From Caldisericia bacterium (GTDB lineage: Bacteria; Caldisericota; Caldisericia; UBA6126), in assembly GCA_028708485.1 (NCBI GenBank), contig JAQVYZ010000005.1, forward strand, positions 1 to 12,576: a stretch of DNA of 12,576 nt, read 5' to 3'. Positions 4,828 through 12,501 of the stretch are shown here, in pieces (the stretch's first letter is position 1; every line of letters starts with the position of its first letter). The notes under the pieces were generated by a model. The model had not been told where the DNA came from. It did no database searches and worked only from the letters and a program-made list of their open reading frames with translations. The translations under genes and the position numbers were made by a program.

Positions 4828-7410
4828 TTATTTCTTCTCAAAAAGGAGTTTTCCATCTTGGACATCGATCAAAAGAGTATCTCCCTCATGTATCATCCCG
4901 TCGAGAAGCTTGATAGCAATAGGGTTCATCACTTCTTTCTGGATCAACCGTTTTAATGGCCGTGCGCCGTATGTCGGATCGTACCCGGCTTCTGCCAGAT
5001 ACTGAATAGCTGCTTGAGCAGGTTCAATGTGGATGGATTTCTCTGATAACCGTGTACTTAACTGTTGAAGCTGAAGGTAGACTATTTTTTGGATGTCCTC
5101 TTTGGTTAGCTGATGAAACACAATAATTTCATCAATACGGTTTACAAACTCCGGCTTGAAAGACTGATGAATCAATGTCTGGATCTGTTTCTTGGCTTCT
5201 TCGTAAGAAAGGGCAGGATCCTGGAGAAATTCGCTTCCAATATTGGATGTCATAATAATGACGGTGTTTTTAAAATCCACTGTTCTTCCTTGCCCATCGG
5301 TTAACCTTCCCTCATCCAAAGTCTGAAGCAATACGTGAAATACGTCCGGATGGGCCTTCTCTATTTCATCCAAGAGAATCACGGAATAAGGTTTTCTCCT
5401 GACCGCTTCGGTTAGCTGACCGCCCTCTTCGTATCCGACATAACCTGGAGGAGACCCAATTAATCGGGCAACCGAATGTTTTTCCATGTATTCGCTCATA
5501 TCCATCCGGATCATCGCTTTTTCATCGTCGAACAGGAATTCAGCCAATGCTTTTGCCAACTCCGTTTTTCCGACACCGGTAGGCCCAAGAAAGATAAAGG
5601 TGCCTATAGGTTTATCAGGATCAGCGATGCCGGACCTGGCTCTGCGAACCGCATCCGAAACCGCCAGAATCGCTTCCTCCTGTCCAATCACTCGTTTCGA
5701 CAAATTCTCTTCCATATGGATCAACTTTAAAGATTCCCCTTCCATCAGTTTTGAGATAGGGATTCCGGTCCATTTGGAGACCACTTGTGCAATATCTTCT
5801 TCCCCCACTTCCTCCTTCAGCATTCTTGTTTCCGGAGAAATCTCTTCCATTTTCTTTTGCAAAGCTTCTAATTGTTTCTTTTTTTCTAATAGGACGCCAT
5901 AGCGAAGCTCTGCTGCTTTGTCCCAATTTCCGCTTAATTCTGCCTGATGTTCTTGGTTTTTAATATCATCCATCTCTGCTTTTAAAGCACTAATCTGGCT
6001 GAGAACCTGTTTTTCAAGCTGCCATTCAGCCCGTAAACTCTTGGCATTTTCTTTATCCAACATTAGTTCTGCTTCCAGCTTTGCCAGTCGTTGTTTGGAT
6101 AGAGGATCTTTTTCCTTTTTCACTGCCTGCTTTTCGATTTCAAGCTGTCGGATATGTCTTTCCACTTCATCTAATTCCGTTGGTAGACTGTCAATTTCAG
6201 TCCGTAGCTTGGAAGAAGCCTCATCCATCAAATCAATCGCTTTATCCGGTAAAAACCGATCAGAAATATACCGGTGAGACAACCAAGCAGCCGCTACCAG
6301 CGCAGAATCCTTGATTCGAATGCCATGATGTACCTCATATCGCTCTTTTAATCCTCTCAGTATTGCAATTGTATCCTCTGGTGATGGTTCAGATACTAAT
6401 ACCGGTTGAAATCTTCTTTCTAAAGCAGCATCTTTCTCAATTCTTTTTCGGTATTCATTCAGGGTGGTGGCTCCTATCGCTCTCAACTCACCTCTTGCCA
6501 AAACCGGTTTCAGCATATTGGAGGCATCCATGCTACCCTCTGCTGCCCCTGCGCCAACAAGGGTGTGCAGTTCATCAATAAAAAGAATAATCTTCCCTTC
6601 AGAAGAGATCACCTCCTTAATAACTGATTTCAGTCTTTCCTCAAATTCTCCACGATACTTAGCTCCTGCTACTAAAGAACCCAAGTCAAGCGCTAACAAT
6701 CTTTTCCCTTTTAATCCTTCTGGGACATCTTCGGAAGCAATTCTTTGAGCTAATCCTTCCGCTATAGCCGTTTTACCAACACCAGGCTCTCCGATTAATA
6801 CAGGATTATTTTTGGTTCGTCTGGATAAGACCTGAATTACTCTTCGGATTTCATCGTCCCTTCCAATGACGGGGTCTAGTTTTCCTTTTTGAGCTAATTG
6901 AGTAAGGTCTTTGCTGTATTTTTCAAGAGCTTGGTAATTATTTTCTGCTGATGGATCAGTCACTCGCTGGCTGCCTCGAATATTCATTAATTGACTAAGT
7001 ACCCCTTCTTTTTGAATATTGTTTTGTTGAAGTAAGTTGGTAATGAAAGGGATGTTCATCTCATAAAAAGCTAGAAATATGTGCTCTACCGCAATAAACT
7101 CGTCTTTAAACTGGTGCATAATACTTTCGGACTTAGCAAGCAAACTAAGCGATGAGCTGCTAAATCCAGGTTCCTGTGATGAACCGTACACAGCCGGTTT
7201 GTTTTCCAACTCTTGATTCGATCCTTGGATCATGTGATGAATATCAGCATTCATCTTGGACAAAATAATGGGAATAATCCCCTCTTTTTGAGTCAGCAGA
7301 GAAGACCATATATGCAAAGGCTCGATCGCTGAATGATGGTATTGTTGTGCAATTGCCTGAGCTTGTGCTAAAGCCTCCTGCACTTTAATTGTCATCGGAT
7401 ATTGTTTCAT
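4828..7410 (-). CDS. clpB: ATP-dependent protein disaggregase ClpB
   Basis: 860-residue Hsp100 chaperone that threads aggregated proteins through a hexameric pore, usually together with DnaK. The domains are complete: Clp N-domain (about 1-145); first AAA+ with Walker A GEPGVGKT at 207-214, Walker B ending FIDE near 277-280, pore loop KYRGEFEERL and Arg fingers in ALERRF near 332; coiled-coil middle domain about 401-530, which marks ClpB rather than ClpA or ClpC; second AAA+ with Walker A GPTGVGKT at 609-616, Walker B LLDE near 679-682, pore loop GYVGYEEGG and sensor-2 GARPLKR at 815-821. I start at MKQYPMTIKV because AGGAGG lies 7 bases before that ATG; the 17-residue upstream extension, which opens at 7461, has no family sequence. 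It follows tal after 70 bp holding a possible promoter. I see no CIRCE or convincing CtsR box, so heat control is not evident. Confidence 0.98.
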   Translation of the reverse strand: MKQYPMTIKVQEALAQAQAIAQQYHHSAIEPLHIWSSLLTQKEGIIPIILSKMNADIHHMIQGSNQELENKPAVYGSSQEPGFSSSSLSLLAKSESIMHQFKDEFIAVEHIFLAFYEMNIPFITNLLQQNNIQKEGVLSQLMNIRGSQRVTDPSAENNYQALEKYSKDLTQLAQKGKLDPVIGRDDEIRRVIQVLSRRTKNNPVLIGEPGVGKTAIAEGLAQRIASEDVPEGLKGKRLLALDLGSLVAGAKYRGEFEERLKSVIKEVISSEGKIILFIDELHTLVGAGAAEGSMDASNMLKPVLARGELRAIGATTLNEYRKRIEKDAALERRFQPVLVSEPSPEDTIAILRGLKERYEVHHGIRIKDSALVAAAWLSHRYISDRFLPDKAIDLMDEASSKLRTEIDSLPTELDEVERHIRQLEIEKQAVKKEKDPLSKQRLAKLEAELMLDKENAKSLRAEWQLEKQVLSQISALKAEMDDIKNQEHQAELSGNWDKAAELRYGVLLEKKKQLEALQKKMEEISPETRMLKEEVGEEDIAQVVSKWTGIPISKLMEGESLKLIHMEENLSKRVIGQEEAILAVSDAVRRARSGIADPDKPIGTFIFLGPTGVGKTELAKALAEFLFDDEKAMIRMDMSEYMEKHSVARLIGSPPGYVGYEEGGQLTEAVRRKPYSVILLDEIEKAHPDVFHVLLQTLDEGRLTDGQGRTVDFKNTVIIMTSNIGSEFLQDPALSYEEAKKQIQTLIHQSFKPEFVNRIDEIIVFHQLTKEDIQKIVYLQLQQLSTRLSEKSIHIEPAQAAIQYLAEAGYDPTYGARPLKRLIQKEVMNPIAIKLLDGMIHEGDTLLIDVQDGKLLFEKK

Positions 7411-7435
7411 CCGAGCACCTCCTAAAAAAGTCACT

Positions 7436-7441
7436 ATTATA
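7436..7441 (-). promoter_or_regulatory. possible -10 element for clpB
   Basis: A perfect TATAAT on the minus strand lies about 25 bases before the clpB start in the 70-bp gap after tal. The sequence 17 bases upstream (AATTTG) is a poor -35, so this is either a weak or activated promoter or a chance match in AT-rich DNA. clpB may also be read through from tal. Confidence 0.35.
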
Positions 7442-7480
7442 GAGATACCCAGACCAAACAAATTTTGCTAAAAAAAATAA

Positions 7481-8140
7481 CTAGTTAGAAGATTTTATAA
7501 ACTTCTCCCAGTCTTGCTTAAAGACCTCGATCCCTTTTGTCGTTAAAGGGTGGTGAAACATCTTTTTCAACACAGGATAAGGTACGGTTGCAATGTGAGA
7601 TCCAAGCATAGCAGCCTGCGTAACATGAAGCGGGTGACGGATGCTGGCAGCGATAATCTGCGTTTCGTATCCATAAAAATCAATTATATTGACAAGATTT
7701 TCTAATAATACCATGCCGTCTTCCCCGATATCATCTAATCTGCCAATAAACGGAGATATATAGGTTGCACCGGCCTTAGCAGCTAATAATCCCTGGTTTG
7801 CAGAAAATATTAGCGTACAATTAGTTGGTATTTTATGAAAAGCAAACATTCGAATCGCCCGCAATCCTTCTTCACACATGGGTACTTTGATCACAACATG
7901 CTTATGGGAAAGGTCAAACAGACGCTTTCCTTCTTCTAGCATCTCTTCCGCTTTTTGCGATAACACTTCTAAACTGATAGGACCATCAACAAGATGAATG
8001 ATCTCTGAAGCGATCATCTGTAATTCTTTCCCTGATTCCTTGGCTAAAAGTGTAGGATTCGTCGTAATCCCATCAATGATACCCATTTGAGCAGCTTCTT
8101 TAATTTCCTGAATATTGGCCGTATCTAAGAAGATCTTCAC
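7481..8140 (-). CDS. tal: transaldolase of the TalC/fructose-6-phosphate aldolase family
   Basis: 219 residues, the compact class I aldolase fold shared by bacterial TalC-type transaldolases and fructose-6-phosphate aldolase (FSA). Seen: FLDTAN at 4-9, the GITTNPTL loop at 24-31, the Schiff-base lysine K85 in VVIKVP, IFSANQGLLAAKAGATYISPF, GRLDDIG and the C-terminal HPLTTKGIEVFKQDW. The residue matching E. coli FSA Tyr131 is Phe131 here; Phe at this site goes with transaldolase chemistry, so transfer of dihydroxyacetone from fructose 6-phosphate to erythrose 4-phosphate is more likely than free aldol cleavage. The start is GTG overlapping the thiN stop (TAGTG) with a GGGAGGGG ribosome site. 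Next to rpe, it fits a pentose phosphate pathway cluster. The TAG stop is followed by a T-run without a convincing stem. Confidence 0.93.
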   Translation of the reverse strand: MKIFLDTANIQEIKEAAQMGIIDGITTNPTLLAKESGKELQMIASEIIHLVDGPISLEVLSQKAEEMLEEGKRLFDLSHKHVVIKVPMCEEGLRAIRMFAFHKIPTNCTLIFSANQGLLAAKAGATYISPFIGRLDDIGEDGMVLLENLVNIIDFYGYETQIIAASIRHPLHVTQAAMLGSHIATVPYPVLKKMFHHPLTTKGIEVFKQDWEKFIKSSN

Positions 8141-8829
8141 TATACCCCTCCCTGTTGAAATAATAATGGACTTACTTTCTGCACTTCACTGTGGTAGACT
8201 AACAGAGCCTCCCCTTCAAGTACTTCCAGCCCGAAATGATCTGAGAGAAGTACGTTGCTCAGACCTTCAGAGCTCAATTTTTCAATCTTTTCATTCGATA
8301 AAGAATATTTTAAGTTAATTGTTTGTTTAATCCAAATAAAATCTGACAAAGATATCAAAGATAATATATTTCCTTTAATACCAAGGCCTTTCACAAATTC
8401 TCTTCCTTGAATAATGCGAATCCATGTGTGTTCGGAAATAAAAATAGGTTGAAATCCTGATTGACAAAGTTTTCTTCCAACATCTATATTCAGAAGTGTA
8501 TGATCAATCCTTCCTCCAAGCATAGCTGCCAGATAGACAATCCCTTTGGAGGACTCACTGATTATTTTTTCGACAGCAAGCTCAAAATCTGATTTATCTT
8601 TTTCGCTGGGATAGACAATGATGGGAATCCCTCCTGTTTTTAACCAATGCAGCGTGGAATCTGCTATAGAATCGTTATCTCCTATTACCCAATCGGGTGA
8701 TTGTTTTAATGCAAAAAGATGATTGGCTCCTCCGTCAACACCGACAATCACATCACACTGGCGGATAATTTCTTGATAATAAGGTAATGGATCTACAGAA
8801 CCGGAACCTATTATGAAATAGGTTGGCAT
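8140..8829 (-). CDS. thiN: thiamine pyrophosphokinase
   Basis: 229-residue cytoplasmic enzyme that transfers pyrophosphate from ATP to thiamine, giving TPP. Family motifs: VGVDGGANHL at 29-38, the acidic metal and nucleotide site IGDNDSI at 49-55 (usually GDFDS, here with Asn), YPSEKDKSDFELAV at 73-86 and GGRIDHTLLNI at 105-115, followed by a C-terminal beta domain that binds thiamine. Length is near the usual 210-230. The ATG lies inside the rpe 3' end (19-bp overlap) with AGGA about 6 bases upstream. The rpe-thiN order is the same as in Bacillus. No TPP riboswitch is seen; none would be expected in such an overlap. TPP is the cofactor of transketolase, which acts between the products of the flanking rpe and tal genes. 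Confidence 0.95.
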   Translation of the reverse strand: MPTYFIIGSGSVDPLPYYQEIIRQCDVIVGVDGGANHLFALKQSPDWVIGDNDSIADSTLHWLKTGGIPIIVYPSEKDKSDFELAVEKIISESSKGIVYLAAMLGGRIDHTLLNIDVGRKLCQSGFQPIFISEHTWIRIIQGREFVKGLGIKGNILSLISLSDFIWIKQTINLKYSLSNEKIEKLSSEGLSNVLLSDHFGLEVLEGEALLVYHSEVQKVSPLLFQQGGV

Positions 8830-9488
8830 AAGGTCCTGAAAGAACGAATGTACTCAGTAGGATCCTGCTGCTTTACCAGGTCACTACCAATAATAAACAA
8901 ATCAACTCCGCTAGCTGCTAAAGCAGGCACCAGGGAGAGCTGGATACCCCCGTCCACTTCGAGTAGATAGGAGTAACCATAACAAACTCTAAGCTGATTG
9001 AGTGTTTCCGCTTTTTCTAGAACGTCCAGATGGAAGGATTGACCGCCAAAACCGGGGTTCACAGACATCAACAGAATAAAATCCAGCTGAGGCAAAAATG
9101 GTCGGATCCTATCGATGGGTGTGTCAGGATTGAGAGCCACACCAAATGCAATATTCTGCTCTTTTAAAGAAATCATCACTTCTTCAAGAGATGGAAATGC
9201 TTCTATATGAACAGATATCCTAACCGGTTTGATAACCAAAAAAGCTTTAATAGTCTGTTTGTATGCAAGAGGGGTCATCATAAAATGAATATCAAATGGT
9301 ATATTCCCGGACATTTCTTGTATTTCTTGAGACATCGCCGGAGAAAAAGATAGATTAGGAACAAAGTTGCCATCCATGATATCCAGATGTATAAAATCCA
9401 CCTCAGATGACACAATCTTTTGATATGTTTCAGAGAAATTCTTGAAGGGAATTGATAAAATTGATGCGCCGATTTTATGGTTTTTCAT
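8811..9488 (-). CDS. rpe: ribulose-phosphate 3-epimerase
   Basis: 225-residue TIM-barrel enzyme interconverting ribulose 5-phosphate and xylulose 5-phosphate. Diagnostic motifs: FIHLDIMDGNFVPN with metal ligands H34 and D36, FDIHFMM with H68, VHIEA, ALNPDTP, LLMSVNPGFGGQSF (phosphate-binding loop) and LEVDGGI with the catalytic D179. The metal site is complete. I start at the ATG at 9488; a TTG two codons upstream (9494) is in frame but not needed. Neither has a clear ribosome site, and the start lies 14 bp inside the end of the PASTA lipoprotein gene, so rpe translation probably depends on ribosomes finishing that gene. thiN overlaps its 3' end by 19 bp. Confidence 0.96.
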   Translation of the reverse strand: MKNHKIGASILSIPFKNFSETYQKIVSSEVDFIHLDIMDGNFVPNLSFSPAMSQEIQEMSGNIPFDIHFMMTPLAYKQTIKAFLVIKPVRISVHIEAFPSLEEVMISLKEQNIAFGVALNPDTPIDRIRPFLPQLDFILLMSVNPGFGGQSFHLDVLEKAETLNQLRVCYGYSYLLEVDGGIQLSLVPALAASGVDLFIIGSDLVKQQDPTEYIRSFRTLCQPIS

Positions 9489-10176
9489 TGACAATGATAT
9501 TCACGATAGTACCAACTTGCGCAGGGCTTTCGGGAATAGGTTCCTGTTGATATACCACTCCCCTGGCATGATTTGGGTTAGGTATGAACAACACCGATCC
9601 AAGTTTGTAACCGCTAGATTCAATCATATGTTTAGCGTCTTCAAAGGGAATATCCAATAAACTAGGAACAGAAGGTAAACCGGGTACAGAGACAGAAACA
9701 TTTACTGTGCTTCCACTTAACACTTCGGTACCTTGTCGAGGATTTTGGGAGAGTATGATGCCCGGTCCTGCTTGATTGTCATGCACTTCGGTAATTTCGC
9801 CTAAGAATAAACCCATGTTTTTCAGCGTTTCAGCAGCTTTTCCATAATTTTGGTTGATTAAGGAGGGAACAGTCACCTTAGTAGCTCCCTGGCTGATAAA
9901 AAGTTGTATTGTTCTGCCTTTTTTGACTTTAGTCATCGGATACGGATTTTGTGTAACCACATAACCTGCCGGAGTAGTCGGAAAAAATCCACCCTCCACA
10001 AAATCAGCTTTAAGGTTTTTGTTACGAATTATCTCCATCGCTTCTTCCTGGGATTTGCCTCGTAGATCCGGTACCATTTGTAAGGCTGAACTGCCAAGTT
10101 GACATCCGATTAAACAAACCGATATCATAAGAGTTATCATGCAGATACTCGGTTTGTTTAATCGAGGCATTGTCAT
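9475..10176 (-). CDS. lipoprotein with three PASTA domains
   Basis: 233 residues. The N-terminus is a lipoprotein signal: a basic start, hydrophobic stretch 11-24 and lipobox LIGC with lipidation Cys25. Three PASTA repeats fill the rest, about 35-97 (MVPDLRGKSQEEAMEII, ending TIQLFISQG), 102-165 (VTVPSLINQNYGKAAETL, ending VNVSVSVPG) and 169-231 (SVPSLLDIPFEDAKHMI, ending VNIIVN). PASTA domains bind muropeptides or peptidoglycan and usually form the outer part of PrkC/Stk kinases or penicillin-binding proteins, but no kinase or transpeptidase domain is fused here. The protein is expected outside the cell, lipid-anchored. It stands just before rpe-thiN, where Bacillus has prkC-rsgA, so it may derive from or mimic a PrkC sensor part (inference). 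It starts 4 bp after the kbl stop with a weak ribosome site; an in-frame ATG two codons later is an alternative start. Confidence 0.88.
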   Translation of the reverse strand: MTMPRLNKPSICMITLMISVCLIGCQLGSSALQMVPDLRGKSQEEAMEIIRNKNLKADFVEGGFFPTTPAGYVVTQNPYPMTKVKKGRTIQLFISQGATKVTVPSLINQNYGKAAETLKNMGLFLGEITEVHDNQAGPGIILSQNPRQGTEVLSGSTVNVSVSVPGLPSVPSLLDIPFEDAKHMIESSGYKLGSVLFIPNPNHARGVVYQQEPIPESPAQVGTIVNIIVNEKP

Positions 10177-10180
10177 TCAG

Positions 10181-11413
10181 TTATCTATTCTTGTACTCTT
10201 TCAGGATATTTAATACCTGTCGGATATCTTCTTCGGTGTGAGAGGCAGAAATCTGGAAACGAATCTCCTCATCTCCGCGCGGTACCACAGGGAAACTCAA
10301 ACCGGTAGCCAATACGCCGTTTTCTGTCAGATACTTTACCAGAGCTATATTCTTGGTGGTATCTCTTACCATTAAAGGAACAACTGGATGTTCTCCTGGT
10401 AATGTCTCGTAACCATTTTCAATTAAACCGTCTTTAAACATTTTGGTGACTTTTCTGAGATGTTCAAGAATCTTCAAACCTTCTGGGCTGTCAATAATCT
10501 CAAGCGCTTTCATGGCTCCAGCTGCTTCGCCTGGCGAGATTGGATTGGAATAAATATAGGTAGGCGCTTTTTGGTGAAGGTATTCCACAATTTGAGCGCT
10601 GGTAGCAACAAATCCACCGTTGGTGCCGAAAGATTTTCCAAGTGTGCCCACTAACACATCTACCTTGCCCATGGCATTGGCATATTCGATTGTTCCGCGA
10701 CCGGTTTTACCAAAAGCACCAATACCGTGTGAGTCATCCACAAATAACAGGATGCCCTCCTGGAATTTGTCATCATATTTTTCGCAAAGAACGGCAATAA
10801 TATCCAAAGGAGCATTGTCGCCTCTCATAGAAAAAATACCGTCTGTGATGACGATGAAGCGGTTTCCTTTCCCGATAGAAGCCTGTATCTGCTCTTCGAG
10901 CATCTTCATATCCAAATGCTTGTAAATCATCTTCTCTTTTGGACGGGAAAGCTTCATTGCGTTAATAATGCAGTTATGGTTTAATTCATCACTGATAATA
11001 ATGGTTTCAGCAGATGTCAAGGAAACAAATGTGCCGATCGTGGACATATAAGCAGAACTATAGAGCATCGCCGCTTCAGTTCCGCAGAATTTAGCTATCT
11101 TCTTCTCCAATGCAATATGCACATCAAAGGTACCGGAAATAAATCTGACTGCCCCGGGACCAGCTCCATATTTCTTCGTAGCTTTTTCTTCCTCTTCCAT
11201 GATATCCGGTCTAAGGGACAATCCTGCGTAAGAATTTGCATTCATACGGATGAATTTCTTACCGGGGTGACCTTGAATGATGAACCTGGGACCGATATTA
11301 CCAGTAGCATTTTCGACACCGGTTACAACCATTTCCGGTGCTTTTGCAGTACCTTTCTCAATTAATTCATTAATTTCAGAATGTAACGTTTTATGTAGTC
11401 TTTCAAATGGCAT
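10181..11413 (-). CDS. kbl: 2-amino-3-ketobutyrate CoA ligase (glycine C-acetyltransferase)
   Basis: 410-residue PLP enzyme of the alpha-oxoamine synthase family. It cleaves 2-amino-3-ketobutyrate with CoA to glycine and acetyl-CoA, the second step of threonine breakdown. Seen: GAGPGAVRFISGTFDVH at 83-99, the PLP-ring His region SDELNHN at 141-147, DGIFSMRGD at 191-199, VDDSHGIGAFG at 225-235 with D226 and H229, and the PLP lysine K260 in VGTLGKSFGTNGGF. The lysine loop differs from the E. coli enzyme (TLGKALGGASGG), and the protein is about 12 residues longer. A related oxoamine synthase such as BioF cannot be excluded by motifs alone, but the adjacent threonine dehydrogenase settles the call. 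The ribosome site AGGAGGAAAG precedes the ATG, 20 bp after tdh. Confidence 0.95.
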   Translation of the reverse strand: MPFERLHKTLHSEINELIEKGTAKAPEMVVTGVENATGNIGPRFIIQGHPGKKFIRMNANSYAGLSLRPDIMEEEEKATKKYGAGPGAVRFISGTFDVHIALEKKIAKFCGTEAAMLYSSAYMSTIGTFVSLTSAETIIISDELNHNCIINAMKLSRPKEKMIYKHLDMKMLEEQIQASIGKGNRFIVITDGIFSMRGDNAPLDIIAVLCEKYDDKFQEGILLFVDDSHGIGAFGKTGRGTIEYANAMGKVDVLVGTLGKSFGTNGGFVATSAQIVEYLHQKAPTYIYSNPISPGEAAGAMKALEIIDSPEGLKILEHLRKVTKMFKDGLIENGYETLPGEHPVVPLMVRDTTKNIALVKYLTENGVLATGLSFPVVPRGDEEIRFQISASHTEEDIRQVLNILKEYKNR

Positions 11414-11433
11414 CTAATCTTTCCTCCTATAAA

Positions 11434-12384
11434 TTATTTTAGTTTTTTAGATAACGTATCAAGCATATCTTTCGTCATATTGTCCAGGTTATATTTCGGA
11501 TTCCATCCCCATTCTTTTCTGGCAGCGGAATCGTCAAAGCTGTTGGGCCATGAATCTGCAATCCCCTGACGGACAGGATCAATGTTATAAGTGATAGTGA
11601 AATCAGGCATATATTTTTGAATAGCGGCGGCAATCATCTTGGGTGTAAAGGACATAGCTGAAATATTAAACGCATTACGGTGAATCAGTTTGGATGGGTC
11701 TGCCTCCATTAACTGGATAGAACCTTCAATCGCATCAGGCATATACATCATATCTAAGTAGGTATCTTCCCGTAAAAAACAGGAATAGGTTTTTTGCTTA
11801 ATCGCTTCATAATAGATCTCAACGGCGTAATCAGTCGTACCACCACCAGGAAGCGTAAGATTGGATATAAGACCGGGATAGCGTAAACCTCTGACATCCA
11901 CGCCCCATTTCAGGAAATAATAATCACACAGTAGTTCTCCGGCTACTTTGGTCACACCATACATCGAAGTTGGCCTCTGTATGGTATCCTGGGGAGTATG
12001 ATCCATTGGAGAGGTAGGTCCAAAGGCAGCAATTGAGCTGGGAACGAACAGAGCTAAATTAAACATTCTGCCAGCTTCCAGAATATTGTATAATCCTCCC
12101 ATATTCACATGCCAAGCTTTTTGAGGATTCTTTTCACCGGTACCGGATAGAATAGAAGCCATATGGTAGATTGTCGTGATATTGTGTTTTTTCACAACCG
12201 CTGCAACAGCTTCCATATCCGTAGCGTCCAACGTTTCAAACGGTCCGGCTTTGAGTACTTCTTCCGAGGGAGCCTTCACATGTCCGGCGACAACAACATT
12301 GTCTGAGCCATGCTGTTTGCGTAATGTGATCATCAGTTCAGAGCCGATCTGTCCTAACGCTCCTGTAATCAATATTTTTCCCAT
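11434..12384 (-). CDS. tdh: NAD-dependent L-threonine 3-dehydrogenase, SDR/epimerase type
   Basis: 316-residue extended short-chain dehydrogenase. It oxidises L-threonine to 2-amino-3-ketobutyrate with NAD+, feeding the kbl product encoded next. Seen: Rossmann motif ITGALGQIG near the N-terminus, YHMASILSG, catalytic Ser in FVPSSIAAFGP, YGVTK with the Tyr-Lys pair, the substrate-side RYPGLIS and GGGTTDYAVEIYY, and the C-terminal WPNSFDDSAARKEWGW typical of epimerase-like threonine dehydrogenases. This family is unrelated to the zinc-type E. coli Tdh. Two adjacent ATGs exist; the second (12384) lies 5 bases after GGAGG and is preferred to 12387. It is first in the minus-strand gene run, behind the promoter at 12424-12452. 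Confidence 0.93.
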   Translation of the reverse strand: MGKILITGALGQIGSELMITLRKQHGSDNVVVAGHVKAPSEEVLKAGPFETLDATDMEAVAAVVKKHNITTIYHMASILSGTGEKNPQKAWHVNMGGLYNILEAGRMFNLALFVPSSIAAFGPTSPMDHTPQDTIQRPTSMYGVTKVAGELLCDYYFLKWGVDVRGLRYPGLISNLTLPGGGTTDYAVEIYYEAIKQKTYSCFLREDTYLDMMYMPDAIEGSIQLMEADPSKLIHRNAFNISAMSFTPKMIAAAIQKYMPDFTITYNIDPVRQGIADSWPNSFDDSAARKEWGWNPKYNLDNMTKDMLDTLSKKLK

Positions 12385-12423
12385 CATATCCTCCGTATTT
12401 AGTTTGTAACCATTAACCTTAAA

Positions 12424-12452
12424 TTTATACCATATCCGCTTTTTTTATTCAA
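12424..12452 (-). promoter_or_regulatory. putative sigma-A promoter for the tdh-kbl operon
   Basis: On the minus strand TTGAAT (12447-12452), a 17-base spacer and TATAAA (12424-12429) lie about 40 bases before tdh. TGG directly before TATAAA gives the TGn of an extended -10. These are good matches to the vegetative consensus at ideal spacing. Confidence 0.6.
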
Positions 12453-12463
12453 TGTAATGGTAT
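12427..12463. repeat. inverted repeat ATACCAT...ATGGTAT spanning the tdh promoter
   Basis: A perfect 7-bp inverted repeat has arms at 12427-12433 and 12457-12463, centres 30 bp apart, about three helical turns. One arm overlaps the -10 and the other lies just upstream of the -35. It could be a repressor or activator site for threonine catabolism; a chance match in AT-rich DNA is also possible. Confidence 0.35.
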
Positions 12464-12501
12464 GCCAGTTTAGTGCAAGTAAATCACTTATAATCAAGGC
12501 T

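Noticed and set aside
5476..6748. Several plus-strand open frames of 70-140 codons opposite clpB
   Set aside because: They are antisense to strongly conserved ClpB sequence, lack ribosome sites and show no recognisable domains.
7411..7480. CIRCE, CtsR or sigma-B control site before clpB
   Set aside because: A TTAGCA half resembles CIRCE but has no matching GAGTGCTAA; no tandem GGTCAAA heptads; GGGTAT occurs but without a GTTT element at proper spacing.
7465..7495. Rho-independent terminator after tal (palindrome TAACTAGTTA then T-run)
   Set aside because: The palindrome can form at most a 3-bp stem, too weak for an intrinsic terminator.
12484..12496. AAGT-AAATC-ACTT inverted repeat as operator or terminator
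   Set aside because: 4-bp arms in AT-rich DNA are expected by chance; no T-run follows.
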